Positions 38,033 to 46,799 of a stretch of 64,000 bases of DNA are shown here, piece by piece; the stretch's first letter is position 1, and each line of letters starts with the position of its first letter. The notes below the pieces were generated by a model. It was not told the DNA's origin and did no database searches. It was given only the letters and a program-made list of their open reading frames with translations. Position numbers and translations under genes: made by a program. This DNA comes from Streptomyces sp. 35G-GA-8 (GTDB taxonomy: Bacteria > Actinomycetota > Actinomycetes > Streptomycetales > Streptomycetaceae): contig NZ_JAMHJQ010000015.1 in the NCBI RefSeq assembly GCF_023534745.1, forward strand, positions 150,564-214,563, written 5' to 3'.

Positions 38033-38971
38033 TCAGGCTGTGACCGCTCGTTCGACCAACGCCAGCGCCCGGTGCGGCAGTTCCTCGCGGTGCTCCGATC
38101 CGCCGCCCAGCCAGTGGACCCGCGCGTCGCGGCGGAACCAGGAGTCCTGCCGGCGCGCGAAGCGTTTGGTGGCGCGTACGGTCTCGGCGCGCGCCTCTTC
38201 ATCGGTGCACTCCCCCGCGAGCGCCGCGAGCACCTGCTGGTAGCCGAGGGCGCGCGAGGCCGTACGTCCCTGGCGCAGCCCCCGGGCCTCCAGGCCGCGC
38301 ACCTCGTCCACCAGCCCCTCGTCCCACATCCGGTCCACGCGCCGCGTGATCCGCTCGTCCAGCTCGGGGCGGGCGACATCGACGCCGATCTGAACGGTGT
38401 CGTAGACCGAGTCATGGCCCGGCAGATTGGCGGTGAAGGGCTTGCCGGTGATCTCGATCACCTCCAGCGCCCGGACGATACGGCGGCCGTTGCTGGGCAG
38501 GATCGCGCGGCCTGCCTGGGGGTCCGCGGCAGACAGCCGGGCGTGCAGGGCGCCGGACCCGCGCAGGGTCAGCTCGCTCTCCAGCCGGGAGCGAACCTCG
38601 GGATCGGTGCCGGGAAAATCGAGGGCGTCGATGGCACCGCGTACGTACAGTCCCGAGCCGCCCACCAGGACGGGGGTACGGCCCGCGGCGAGCAGCCGGT
38701 CGATCTCCGTCCTGGCGAGCCGCTGGTACTCGGCGACGCTGGCGGTCTCGGTGACCTCCCAGATGTCCAGGAGGTGATGCGGGACACCGGCACGCTCCTC
38801 GGTCGTCAGCTTGGCGGTCCCGATGTCCATCCCCCGGTAGAGCTGCATGGAGTCGGCGTTGACGACCTCACCGTCGAGTTGCCGGGCGAGATGAACGCCC
38901 AGATCGGACTTGCCGGCCGCGGTGGGACCGACGACGGCGATGACCCGCGGTGCGGTAGCTGCGCTTCTCAC
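38033..38971 (-). CDS. miaA: tRNA dimethylallyltransferase
   Basis: 312 residues from a GTG giving VRSAATAP. MiaA adds a dimethylallyl group to A37 of tRNAs reading UNN codons; MiaB, also in this window, continues the modification. P-loop GPTAAGKS at residues 15-22, DSMQLYRGMDIGTAK, VGGSGLYVRG and ATKRFARRQDSWFRRD. Length is normal for the family. Confidence 0.96.
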   Translation of the reverse strand: MRSAATAPRVIAVVGPTAAGKSDLGVHLARQLDGEVVNADSMQLYRGMDIGTAKLTTEERAGVPHHLLDIWEVTETASVAEYQRLARTEIDRLLAAGRTPVLVGGSGLYVRGAIDALDFPGTDPEVRSRLESELTLRGSGALHARLSAADPQAGRAILPSNGRRIVRALEVIEITGKPFTANLPGHDSVYDTVQIGVDVARPELDERITRRVDRMWDEGLVDEVRGLEARGLRQGRTASRALGYQQVLAALAGECTDEEARAETVRATKRFARRQDSWFRRDARVHWLGGGSEHREELPHRALALVERAVTA

Positions 38972-39153
38972 TGCCCCAGTCTCGCAAACACACAGGCCGC
39001 TCCCCGAATGAGTTACGTGACGGCACACGATCGGCTTCGTTGCCTGTTGCGAGGTTCCGGCCGCCGGTTTTCTGGCCGGTGCCCCTGGGCGACGCAATGG
39101 GACGCTCCGGGCGGCGCGGAATTTCGCCCTCACGAGTAATGTATGGAGAAGAT

Positions 39154-39426
39154 ATGGGTGTTTTTTCACGGTTTCGCCGGAAGTCGGTAGCCGCGTCCGA
39201 AGCGTCAACCGCGGAGGCATTGGCTACCACTCCAACGGCCGATCCCGCCGCGGACAGCGTCGTCGTGGCGGCGGAGGCCGAATCCGGGGAGACCGGAGCG
39301 GCGACGGCCGAGCCTGCGGAGAGTGCCGGGCCCGAGACGGCTGCGGCCGAGGGCGTGGAGATCCCGAAGCAGCAGTCGGCGGAGGCCGCGGCGGACAATG
39401 AGGCCGGGAAGAGCACCCGCAAGTAG
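39154..39426 (+). CDS. Small Ala/Glu-rich protein of unknown function
   Basis: 90 residues from an ATG with TGGAGAAG upstream. A basic N-terminal MGVFSRFRRKS is followed by a low-complexity Ala/Glu/Thr region and a C-terminal block VEIPKQQSAEAAADNEAGK. From memory, small streptomycete proteins share the FSRFRRK start and this C-terminal block. No domain or motif gives a function. It faces away from miaA and precedes the small antitoxin-like gene. Confidence 0.65.
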   Translation: MGVFSRFRRKSVAASEASTAEALATTPTADPAADSVVVAAEAESGETGAATAEPAESAGPETAAAEGVEIPKQQSAEAAADNEAGKSTRK

Positions 39427-39440
39427 GCTGCAAGTAGGCT
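39419..39440. repeat. 11-bp tandem duplication at a stop codon
   Basis: gcaagtaggct is present twice head to tail (39419-39429, 39430-39440), so the TAG stop of the small Ala/Glu-rich gene is duplicated. Confidence 0.8.
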
Positions 39441-39467
39441 GTTGTCTCCTCCGAGGGAAGGTGGCCC

Positions 39468-39713
39468 ATGAGCTTCCTGGATTCATTGAAGGCCAAGATC
39501 GGCCCGGCCAAGAACAAGGTCGCTGACCTCGCGCAGCAGCACGGGGACAAGATCGAGCACGGGCTTGAGAAGGCCGCCCGCACGGTCGATCAGAAGACCA
39601 AGGGCAAGTACAGCGACAAGATCGACAGCGGGACGGGCAAAGCCAAGGACGCCCTGGGCAAGCTCGCTCACAAGGATGACGGCACCACCCCGCCGCCACC
39701 GCCCGCTTCCTGA
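39468..39713 (+). CDS. Antitoxin-like small protein (MT0933 type)
   Basis: 81 residues, ATG after a GAGGGAAGG site. Sequence MSFLDSLKAKIGPAKNKVADL, then QQHGDKIEHGLEKAARTVDQKTKGKYSDKI and a KAKDALGKL segment, matches the short charged helical family annotated as antitoxin of MT0933/Rv0909 type. In mycobacteria these pair with a toxin next door; no toxin gene is visible here, so the role as an antitoxin is unproven. It may be a general stress-type small protein. Confidence 0.75.
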   Translation: MSFLDSLKAKIGPAKNKVADLAQQHGDKIEHGLEKAARTVDQKTKGKYSDKIDSGTGKAKDALGKLAHKDDGTTPPPPPAS

Positions 39714-39766
39714 TCCTCGGCGCACAGAGGCCGCCACACCGGCCAAGAGGTCGGCACACAGGCCAG

Positions 39767-39804
39767 GACGGCCGCGAGGCGCTCAGCAGCGCTTCGCGGC
39801 CGTC
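39767..39804 (+). terminator. Terminator after the antitoxin-like gene
   Basis: A 16-bp stem with one G-T wobble (39767-39782 with 39789-39804) and a 6-base loop, then gttctt. Confidence 0.8.
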
Positions 39805-39816
39805 GTTCTTGTGCCC

Positions 39817-39893
39817 GGGGCCACTTCCTTCCCGGGGGCCGCTTCCTTCCCAGGACCACTTTCTTCCGGGGAGCCACTTTCCTCCCGGGGGAC
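39817..39893. repeat. Imperfect tandem minisatellite, about four 17-18 bp units
   Basis: Units resembling gggccacttccttcccg recur four times with 1-4 differences each, between the antitoxin-like gene terminator and the LigB-like gene. Confidence 0.6.
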
Positions 39894-39929
39894 CGCGCCG
39901 TCTCTGAGAGAGGGCCCCACCGACCTGCG

Positions 39930-40664
39930 CTACGACCAGGCCGCGACGAGATAACCCACGCCGTAGGGCGCGTCCTCGTACAGCAGCTCGCCGCCCAGAC
40001 CGGCCCCCTCGGCGGCGCCCGCCAGCACCTGCCAGGGCGCCCGGCCGGCCGCCTTGAGCGCGTACGCAAGCTCCGCGTCCAGCGCCGTCAGCGCCGCCAC
40101 GTCCGCCGTGCGCAGGGCCCGTGCCACCTCCTCGTCGAATCCGGCCGCCCGTTCGTCCAGATATCCCGGCGCCTTCAATGAGCGGCACGCGCTGGCGTCG
40201 CCCATCACCAGCAGCGCCATCCGGCCGGCCCGCGCCGCGAGCTCCCGTCCCGTCCGAAGGCACCGCTCGGTGTCGAGAGGTTCCCCCACGCCCAGTCCGC
40301 TGACGGGGGCGGCGGCCCAATGGGCACGTTCGAGCAGCCAGGCGGCCACCGCCAGGGACGCCGGCAGCTCCCGTCCGGGGCCCTCGCCGGTCCCCGCCCG
40401 CCCCGTGGCCGTGGCCGCGCCCAGGACGACGTCGAGGTCCACGCCGAAGCCGCGGAAGGAGCCGACGGCCCCCGAGGGGTGCTCTCCCCGGCGGTCCCGC
40501 TCGGCGGGTCCGACGACGATCAGCCGCTCGGGCCCGGCGGCCGCCAGCACCCCGAGGGCATCGGCGCACGCCGCGCGCGCGGCATCGAGCTCGGGGGCTG
40601 CTCCGGCGGCCACGGCGGGTACGAGCAGGGGCGGACTGGGACACACGGCGGCGGCTACGAGCAT
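39930..40664 (-). CDS. Class III extradiol dioxygenase subunit B-like protein (LigB superfamily)
   Basis: 244 residues. The order VAAAVCPSPPLLVP, RLIVVGPAERDRRG, ALLVMGDASACRSLKAPGYL and FDEEVARALRT resembles LigB/MEMO-like proteins of the MiaB-adjacent family. In true extradiol dioxygenases two His and a Glu bind iron; those positions are not obvious here. It lies downstream of miaB on the same strand, a conserved neighbourhood. Function unknown. Confidence 0.8.
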   Translation of the reverse strand: MLVAAAVCPSPPLLVPAVAAGAAPELDAARAACADALGVLAAAGPERLIVVGPAERDRRGEHPSGAVGSFRGFGVDLDVVLGAATATGRAGTGEGPGRELPASLAVAAWLLERAHWAAAPVSGLGVGEPLDTERCLRTGRELAARAGRMALLVMGDASACRSLKAPGYLDERAAGFDEEVARALRTADVAALTALDAELAYALKAAGRAPWQVLAGAAEGAGLGGELLYEDAPYGVGYLVAAWS

Positions 40665-40708
40665 GATCAGCAGCCTAGGCCCTGTCCTAGACGAGCGAGT
40701 TCTCCGTC

Positions 40709-40746
40709 CCGCCCGCGCGGACAGAAGGTCCGCGCTGAGGGCGGGT
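40709..40746 (-). terminator. Terminator-like hairpin downstream of miaB
   Basis: Two 7-bp arm pairs (cccgccc/gggcggg and gcgcgga/tccgcgc) with a three-base bulge lie between miaB and the LigB-like gene. Confidence 0.6.
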
Positions 40747-40805
40747 TCCCGGGGAGGGCGGTGCCCCCGCGTACGGCGGGCCGCAGCACGGAGGGCGGTG
40801 CCTCG

Positions 40806-42293
40806 TCACTCGACGGAGCAGCCGCCCGTCACGGCCGGCAGCGGGGCCGGGACCCCGACCATGGGCAGACCCAGCAGCACACCCGCGGGCTTCGCGGCCT
40901 CGGTCGCGTTCCGCCGGTCCCAGGCGTCTCCGGCGCGGGTGCGGCGTACCGTCCGCGTCGGGCCCTCGGCGAGCAGATGGTGCGGTGCGGCGTAGGTGAT
41001 CTCGACGGTGACCACATCGCCGGGACGCACCTCCTCGTCCGGCTTGGTGAAGTGGACGAGGCGGTTGTCGGGGGCGCGTCCGGAGAGCCGGTGGGTGGCG
41101 CCGTCCTTGCGTCCCTCGCCCTCCGCGACCATGACCTCCAGCACCCTGCCGACCTGCGTCTTGTTCTCCTCCCAGGAGATCTCCTCCTGGAGGGCGGACA
41201 GCCGCATGTAGCGCTCCTGGACGACCGCCTTGGGGATCTGCCCCTCCATCTCGGCGGCCGGGGTCCCGGGGCGCTTGGAGTACTGGAAGGTGAACGCCTG
41301 CGCGAAGCGCGCCTCGCGCACGACCCGCATGGTCTGCTCGAAGTCCTCCTCGGTCTCGCCCGGGAAGCCCACGATGATGTCGGTGGAGATGGCGGCGTGC
41401 GGGATGGCGGCGCGCACCTTGTCGATGATGCCGAGATAGCGCTCCTGCCGGTACGAGCGGCGCATCGCCTTCAGGATGGTGTCCGAGCCGGACTGGAGCG
41501 GCATATGGAGCTGGGGCATCACATTCGGCGTCTCGGCCATCGCCGCGATCACGTCGTCCGTGAAGTCGCGCGGGTGCGGCGAGGTGAAGCGGACCCGCTC
41601 CAGGCCCTCGATCGCGCCACAGGCCCGCAGCAGCTTGGAGAACGCCTCGCGGTCACCGATGTCGGATCCGTACGCGTTGACGTTCTGGCCCAGCAGCGTG
41701 ATCTCGGAGACCCCTTCGGCGACCAGCGCCTCGATCTCGGCCAGGATGTCGCCGGGGCGGCGGTCCTTCTCCTTGCCGCGCAGCGCGGGGACGATGCAGA
41801 AGGTGCAGGTGTTGTTGCACCCGACGGAGATGGAGACCCACGCGGCGTAGGCGGACTCGCGACGGGTCGGCAGTGTGGAGGGGAAGGCCTCCAGCGACTC
41901 GGCGATCTCGACCTGGGCCTCTTCCTGGACCCGGGCGCGCTCCAACAGCACCGGCAGCTTGCCGATGTTGTGCGTACCGAACACGACATCGACCCAGGGG
42001 GCGCGCTTCACTATGGTGTCGCGGTCCTTCTGCGCCAGACAGCCGCCGACGGCGATCTGCATGCCGGGCCGCTTGGTCTTCATCGGCGCGAGCCGGCCGA
42101 GGTTGCCGTACAGCTTGTTGTCGGCGTTCTCCCGCACCGCGCAGGTGTTGAAGACAACGACATCGGCGTCGCCGTCGGCGCCCTCGGGCGCGCGGACGTA
42201 CCCGGCGTCCTCCAGCAGACCCGACAGCCGCTCGGAGTCGTGGACATTCATCTGGCACCCGTAGGTGCGTACCTCGTAAGTCTTCTCGCTCAT
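40806..42293 (-). CDS. miaB: tRNA (N6-isopentenyl adenosine(37)-C2)-methylthiotransferase
   Basis: 495 residues. MiaB is a radical-SAM enzyme that methylthiolates i6A37, following MiaA. N-terminal MTTase cysteines are in [25 protein letters not shown] and GGCLAQ; the radical SAM motif [12 protein letters not shown] binds the second 4Fe-4S cluster. A TRAM RNA-binding domain is at the C-terminus ([11 protein letters not shown]). The start is the ATG ([10 protein letters not shown]); a GTG three codons upstream is possible. Confidence 0.97.
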   Translation of the reverse strand: MSEKTYEVRTYGCQMNVHDSERLSGLLEDAGYVRAPEGADGDADVVVFNTCAVRENADNKLYGNLGRLAPMKTKRPGMQIAVGGCLAQKDRDTIVKRAPWVDVVFGTHNIGKLPVLLERARVQEEAQVEIAESLEAFPSTLPTRRESAYAAWVSISVGCNNTCTFCIVPALRGKEKDRRPGDILAEIEALVAEGVSEITLLGQNVNAYGSDIGDREAFSKLLRACGAIEGLERVRFTSPHPRDFTDDVIAAMAETPNVMPQLHMPLQSGSDTILKAMRRSYRQERYLGIIDKVRAAIPHAAISTDIIVGFPGETEEDFEQTMRVVREARFAQAFTFQYSKRPGTPAAEMEGQIPKAVVQERYMRLSALQEEISWEENKTQVGRVLEVMVAEGEGRKDGATHRLSGRAPDNRLVHFTKPDEEVRPGDVVTVEITYAAPHHLLAEGPTRTVRRTRAGDAWDRRNATEAAKPAGVLLGLPMVGVPAPLPAVTGGCSVE

Positions 42294-42449
42294 CTCGCCC
42301 ACCAGGGTACGGGGTCGGCCGGGACGGCTGCCCGGGGATTCCCGTGGCGCCCGGGCATCCCGTGGAGATCACGGCGGGCGGAGAACCGACTGTGGCGGGC
42401 ACAAGACAAGGCCTGGCCATTACGGGGAGTGAGCTGACAGGATCGGGGC

Positions 42450-43451
42450 ATGTTCGGCCTTACGTCCCGTATCGGCCGCGGTCGCGCTCTCCAGGGCGCC
42501 GCCGCGGTGCTGGTGCTGCTCGGGCTGCTGCTGTGGTGGCTGCTCCCGATCGGAACGTCCGCGCCGGCCGGCTCGGTCACGTTCAGCACGGGCGTGACGA
42601 GCGGGGTCTATCAACGGTACGGAACGCTGCTGAAGCAGGATCTCGCCCGCGATCTGCCGGATGTGTCGATACAGCTCCGTACCAGCGAGGGCTCACAGCA
42701 GAACATCGCGCGAGTGGCCTCGGGCGAGGCCGATTTCACCATCGCCACCGCCGACGCCGTCGCCAAGTACCAGAGGGACGGCAAGCCGGGCGCGGACCGG
42801 CTGCGCGGCTGCGCGCGGCTGTACGACGACTATGTGCAGCTGGTCGCCGCGAAGGACGCGGACATCCGTTCCACCGCTGATCTGCGCGGCAAGAAGGTGG
42901 GGGTGGGGCAGGAGGGCTCAGGGGTCCGGCTGATAGCGGACCGGCTGCTGTCCGCCGCGGATCTCGACCCGCGGAAGGACATCGTCCCGTTCTCGGTCGG
43001 GATCGACACGATGCCGGGCCTTCTCGAACGGGGCGAGCTGGACGCCTTCTTCTGGTCGGGCGGGCTGCCCACCGGGGCGGTCCAGGACCTGTCGGAGCGC
43101 TTCGGCATACGGCTAGTGCCGCTGGAGTCCACGCTCGTCGACCGGCTGCATTCCTCGGGCGAGGCCGCGTCCCGCTACTACCGCTCCGCGGTGATACCCG
43201 TCGACGCCTATGGCACGGCGCAGAACGGCACGGCCGTACCGACGGTCGCGGTGGCGAATCTGCTGGTGACCACCGACCGGATGAGCGCCGGGCTGACGGA
43301 GGGCTTGACGCGCACGGTGATCAACAGCCGGGACCGGATCGGCGACGAGGTGCATCCCGCGCAGCTCGTCGATCTGCGGACCGCCATCTATACGGATCCG
43401 CTGCCGCTGCATGAGGGCGCCAAGCGGTACTACCGGTCGGAGAAGCCGTAG
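42450..43451 (+). CDS. TAXI-family solute-binding protein
   Basis: 333 residues. A single N-terminal hydrophobic anchor (QGAAAVLVLLGLLLWWLLP) is followed by a periplasmic-binding-protein fold of TAXI type: FSTGVTSGVYQRYGTLL, RTSEGSQQNIARVASGEADF, ADLRGKKVGVGQEGSG and DAFFWSGGLPTGAV. TAXI proteins usually feed a TRAP-like membrane transporter, but none lies nearby, so this one may serve as a sensor or work with a distant permease. It converges on the gluK gene. Confidence 0.88.
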   Translation: MFGLTSRIGRGRALQGAAAVLVLLGLLLWWLLPIGTSAPAGSVTFSTGVTSGVYQRYGTLLKQDLARDLPDVSIQLRTSEGSQQNIARVASGEADFTIATADAVAKYQRDGKPGADRLRGCARLYDDYVQLVAAKDADIRSTADLRGKKVGVGQEGSGVRLIADRLLSAADLDPRKDIVPFSVGIDTMPGLLERGELDAFFWSGGLPTGAVQDLSERFGIRLVPLESTLVDRLHSSGEAASRYYRSAVIPVDAYGTAQNGTAVPTVAVANLLVTTDRMSAGLTEGLTRTVINSRDRIGDEVHPAQLVDLRTAIYTDPLPLHEGAKRYYRSEKP

Positions 43452-43491
43452 GGCCTTGGCCCCCGTAGGCCGGGCGGGCTCCTGATCAGGA

Positions 43492-44883
43492 TCAGGCCGT
43501 CGGGGATGATCTCGGGACGCTCAGCGTGACCTGGAGTCCGCCCGGTTCGCCGTGTTCATAGGTGATCGAGCCGCCGCCGGGCGCGAGCAGGGCCCGGGAG
43601 ATCGACAGGCCGAGGCCCGATCCCTTGATGTTCTGGTGGCGGTTGCTGCGCCAGAAGCGGTCCCCGATCCTGGCCAGCTCGTCATCCGTGAGGCCGGGAC
43701 CGCCGTCGTTGATGACGATCTTCGAGGTCGTGCCGTCGCGGGCAACCGCCACCGTGACCTCTTCGCCGGCCGGGGTGAACTTGAGCGCGTTGTCGATCAC
43801 GGCGTCCAGGGCGCCGGAGAGTGCGATGGGGTCGGCCCAGGCGGTGACCGCCGCGCGGTGTTCCGTGAGCCTGACGCCCTTCTCCTCGGCGAGGGCCCGC
43901 CAGGCGGCGACCCGCTCGGCGGCCACCTCACCGATGTCGGTGAGCCGCAGATCCGCGGCGGTGTGCTCGGCCAGCGCCAGGTCCAGCAGATCGTCGAGGA
44001 CCTGTGCGAGGCGCCTGCCCTCCGTCCGTACGGAGGCGATCTCCTCGTTCCCGTCGGGCAGTTCGAGGCTGAGCAGTTCGATACGGAGCAGCAGGGCGGC
44101 GAGCGGATTGCGCAGCTGGTGCGAGGCGTCCGCGACAAAGGCGCGCTGCTGTTCCAGCACATCCTCGACGTTGTCGGCCATCTCGTTGAAGGAGCTCGCC
44201 AGCCGGCGCAGCTCGGGCGGCCCGCCGGCCGCCGCGACCCGGGAGTTCATCCGGCCGGTGGCGATGTCATGGGTGGCCGCGTCCAGTACCCGTACGGGAC
44301 GGAGCACCCAGCCGGTCAGCCGGATCGCGGCCCCGACGGCGAGCAGCATGGCCGCCACCTCGCCCGCGGCGATGATCAGCCAACCGTGCAGGATGCGCGA
44401 ACGCATCTGGCCGGTCGGCGAGTCGGTCACGACCACGGCGACGACATCGCCGTCCCGTACGACCGGTGAGTCGACGATCAGCCGGCCGTTCTGCCAGGGC
44501 CAGACCTGTTCGGGATCGCCACTGCGCCGGCCGAGCAGCGCCTCCTCGAAGGACTGCCGGGCCGGGCCCGCCTCGGGGACGCTCCAGCCCTCGGGGGCGC
44601 GGGCCATGACGCCGTTGTCGCGGTAGAAGACGCCGGCCCTGACCCCGTACACCTCGTAGTACCTGGTCAGTTCGGTCTCCAGCATCGTGCGCCGTTCCTG
44701 GGCGCCCGAGCGGCTCTCGGAGACGAACTGGGCCAGGGCCGCGACCCGCGCGGTGTCGTCGATCCGGTCGACGACGACGCGCTGCTGCTCGGCGGCGGCG
44801 AGGCTCACGGCGAGCGGGAAGCCCAGGGCGAGGAGCACGCCCGCCATGAGGATGATGAGCAGCGGAAGCAGTCGGGTGCGCAC
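43492..44883 (-). CDS. gluK: Sensor histidine kinase of the glutamate-uptake system
   Basis: 463 residues from a GTG six bases after the response-regulator stop. Two transmembrane helices (about 5-30 and 165-188) flank an extracellular sensor of ~135 residues. HAMP follows, then the H-box ADASHQLRNPLAAL (His255) and the ATPase (INDGGPGLTDDEL, GSGLGLSISRALL). Position beside gluABCD matches the S. coelicolor GluR-GluK pair, known for glutamate sensing; the symbol is by orthology. Confidence 0.88.
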   Translation of the reverse strand: MRTRLLPLLIILMAGVLLALGFPLAVSLAAAEQQRVVVDRIDDTARVAALAQFVSESRSGAQERRTMLETELTRYYEVYGVRAGVFYRDNGVMARAPEGWSVPEAGPARQSFEEALLGRRSGDPEQVWPWQNGRLIVDSPVVRDGDVVAVVVTDSPTGQMRSRILHGWLIIAAGEVAAMLLAVGAAIRLTGWVLRPVRVLDAATHDIATGRMNSRVAAAGGPPELRRLASSFNEMADNVEDVLEQQRAFVADASHQLRNPLAALLLRIELLSLELPDGNEEIASVRTEGRRLAQVLDDLLDLALAEHTAADLRLTDIGEVAAERVAAWRALAEEKGVRLTEHRAAVTAWADPIALSGALDAVIDNALKFTPAGEEVTVAVARDGTTSKIVINDGGPGLTDDELARIGDRFWRSNRHQNIKGSGLGLSISRALLAPGGGSITYEHGEPGGLQVTLSVPRSSPTA

Positions 44884-44889
44884 GGGGTG

Positions 44890-45603
44890 TTACGGACCCT
44901 GGTGTGCGCCGGGGACGACCAGGCGGTAGCCGACGCCCCGGACGGTCTCGATCAGCGCCGGCATGCCGAGCTTGCCGCGCAGGGAGGCCACATGGACCTC
45001 CAGCGTGCGGCCCGTACCCTCCCAACTGGTGCGCCAGACCTCGCTGATGATCTGTTCGCGGCCGAACACCACACCGGGGCGCTGGGCGAGCAGGGCCAGC
45101 AGATCGAACTCCTTGCGAGTCAATTGGACGGCCGTGCCGTCCACGCTCACGCGACGGGTGGGCAGTTCGAGGCTGAGCCGCCCGAGCTGCTGGGTGCCCC
45201 CGGGGACCGGGGCCGACTCGTCCCCGCCGACGGCGCGCCGGCTGACGGCATGGATTCGGGCGAGCAGTTCGCCGGTGTCGTACGGCTTGACCACGTAGTC
45301 GTCGGCGCCGAGGTTGAGGCCATGGATCCGGGAGCGGACATCGGCCCGCGCGGTCACCATGATCACCGGGGTCGAGGTGATCCTGCGGATCTTGCCGCAG
45401 ACCTGGTAGCCGTCCTGGTCGGGAAGTCCGAGGTCGAGCAGGACGACCGAGAAGGGCGCCTTGCCCACATTGGCCGCGGGCAGCACGGCCTGGAGCGCCT
45501 CCTCACCGCTGCGGGCATGTACGACCTGGAATCCATGCTTGGCGAGCACGGCCGACAGGGCGGCGGCCACATGGTCGTCGTCCTCCACGAGCAGCAGTCT
45601 CAC
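44890..45603 (-). CDS. gluR: OmpR-type response regulator of the glutamate-uptake system
   Basis: 237 residues from a GTG with GAAGGGG upstream. Receiver domain: LLLVEDDDHV, phospho-acceptor Asp57 in VLLDLGLPDQDGYQV and Lys in YVVKPYDTGELLARI. The C-terminal winged helix (RRVSVDGTAVQLTRKEFDLLALL, GRTLEVHVASLRGKLG) is typical of the OmpR/PhoB class. It is divergent from gluA and presumably activates it under high glutamate. Confidence 0.9.
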   Translation of the reverse strand: MRLLLVEDDDHVAAALSAVLAKHGFQVVHARSGEEALQAVLPAANVGKAPFSVVLLDLGLPDQDGYQVCGKIRRITSTPVIMVTARADVRSRIHGLNLGADDYVVKPYDTGELLARIHAVSRRAVGGDESAPVPGGTQQLGRLSLELPTRRVSVDGTAVQLTRKEFDLLALLAQRPGVVFGREQIISEVWRTSWEGTGRTLEVHVASLRGKLGMPALIETVRGVGYRLVVPGAHQGP

Positions 45604-45878
45604 GGGCCCCCTTCACGGTCGCGCTGATTTCGTCGCACCGTATTCATGCGCTGTTAGTACGTACCAGGCATCCACGCCGATCGCGCACGGTCAGTCAAGG
45701 GTCTTCCCGTTACGCCAAGGTTTCCGTTACCCACCCGGTACTCCCCCCACCGCCCTCTTCACGCGGAGTGTCCGGTTGCGGCCGGATCGTTATGCTCAAT
45801 TTCCGCTCAGATGTAATGACGCTGATCGCAGTGCGTGACTAAGGTCCTCCCAACCGAGGAGGACGGAGCAAAAAGCCG
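45604..45878. promoter_or_regulatory. Divergent gluR-gluA promoter region
   Basis: 275 bases. A direct repeat, ttcccgttac (45704-45713) and tttccgttac (45721-45730), spaced 17 bp, lies centrally and could be a regulator site. The spacing is not an integral number of helical turns, which weakens the case. Low GC near 45790-45835 suits a gluA promoter. Confidence 0.4.
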
Positions 45879-46664
45879 ATGAGCGGAGTGTCAGTGACCA
45901 AGGGCGCCGAGGACGCCGTGCCTGCGACGGGCGACCTGGTCGTACTGAGCAACGTGAACAAGCACTTCGGCGCGCTGCATGTGCTCCAGGACATCGACCT
46001 GACCATCGCCCGTGGCGAGGTCGTGGTCGTCATCGGGCCCTCCGGGTCCGGCAAGTCCACACTGTGCCGCACCATCAACCGCCTGGAGTCGATCGATTCG
46101 GGCGCGATCACGATCGACGGCAAGCCGCTGCCGGAGGAGGGCAGGGAGCTCGCCCGGCTGCGCGCCGATGTCGGCATGGTCTTCCAGTCGTTCAACCTCT
46201 TCGCACACAAAACGGTGCTGGAGAACGTCACGCTGGGCCAGATCAAGGTCCGTAAGACGGACAAGGCGGACGCCGAGGAGAAGGCACGCGCGCTGCTGGA
46301 CCGCGTGGGCGTCGGCTCGCAGGCCGACAAGTACCCGGCCCAGCTCTCAGGTGGCCAGCAGCAGCGTGTCGCCATCGCGCGGGCGCTGGCGATGGGTCCG
46401 AAGGTCATGCTCTTCGACGAGCCGACCTCCGCGCTCGACCCCGAGATGATCAATGAAGTACTTGAGGTCATGCAGCAGTTGGCGCGCGACGGAATGACGA
46501 TGGTCGTCGTCACCCATGAGATGGGTTTCGCGCGCTCCGCCGCCAACCGGGTTGTCTTCATGGCGGACGGCCGGATCATCGAACAGGCCACGCCCGACGA
46601 GTTCTTCAGCAACCCCCGCAGCGACCGCGCCAAGGACTTCCTGTCGAAGATCCTGCATCACTGA
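45879..46664 (+). CDS. gluA: Glutamate ABC transporter ATP-binding protein
   Basis: 261 residues. Walker [11 protein letters not shown]-loop VFQSFNLF, signature [15 protein letters not shown], Walker [14 protein letters not shown] and the H-loop VTHEM are all in place. The sequence has the pattern of polar amino acid transporter ATPases (GlnQ-like). The first gene of the gluABCD operon. Confidence 0.95.
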   Translation: MSGVSVTKGAEDAVPATGDLVVLSNVNKHFGALHVLQDIDLTIARGEVVVVIGPSGSGKSTLCRTINRLESIDSGAITIDGKPLPEEGRELARLRADVGMVFQSFNLFAHKTVLENVTLGQIKVRKTDKADAEEKARALLDRVGVGSQADKYPAQLSGGQQQRVAIARALAMGPKVMLFDEPTSALDPEMINEVLEVMQQLARDGMTMVVVTHEMGFARSAANRVVFMADGRIIEQATPDEFFSNPRSDRAKDFLSKILHH

Positions 46665-46740
46665 CCGACGCTCTGGACACGGATCTCCCACAGAGATCCT
46701 TCACCGGACCGTTCACCTGGCTCATCACGGCTCTTCTTAC

Positions 46741-46764
46741 GGTTCCGCCGAGTACGGCGGAACC
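46741..46764 (+). other. Intercistronic stem-loop between gluA and gluB
   Basis: A perfect 10-bp stem (46741-46750 with 46755-46764) and a 4-base loop lie 36 bases upstream of the gluB start. Without a T-run it is more likely an RNA-processing or stability element than a terminator. Confidence 0.7.
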
Positions 46765-46799
46765 GGTTCGTTCACGTCTCACCCGAGGGAAGTTCACGC

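Noticed and set aside
45704-45730. GluR operator (ttcccgttac/tttccgttac direct repeat)
   Set aside because: Spacing of 17 bp is not an integral number of turns and no other support exists; recorded only as a weak candidate in the promoter entry.
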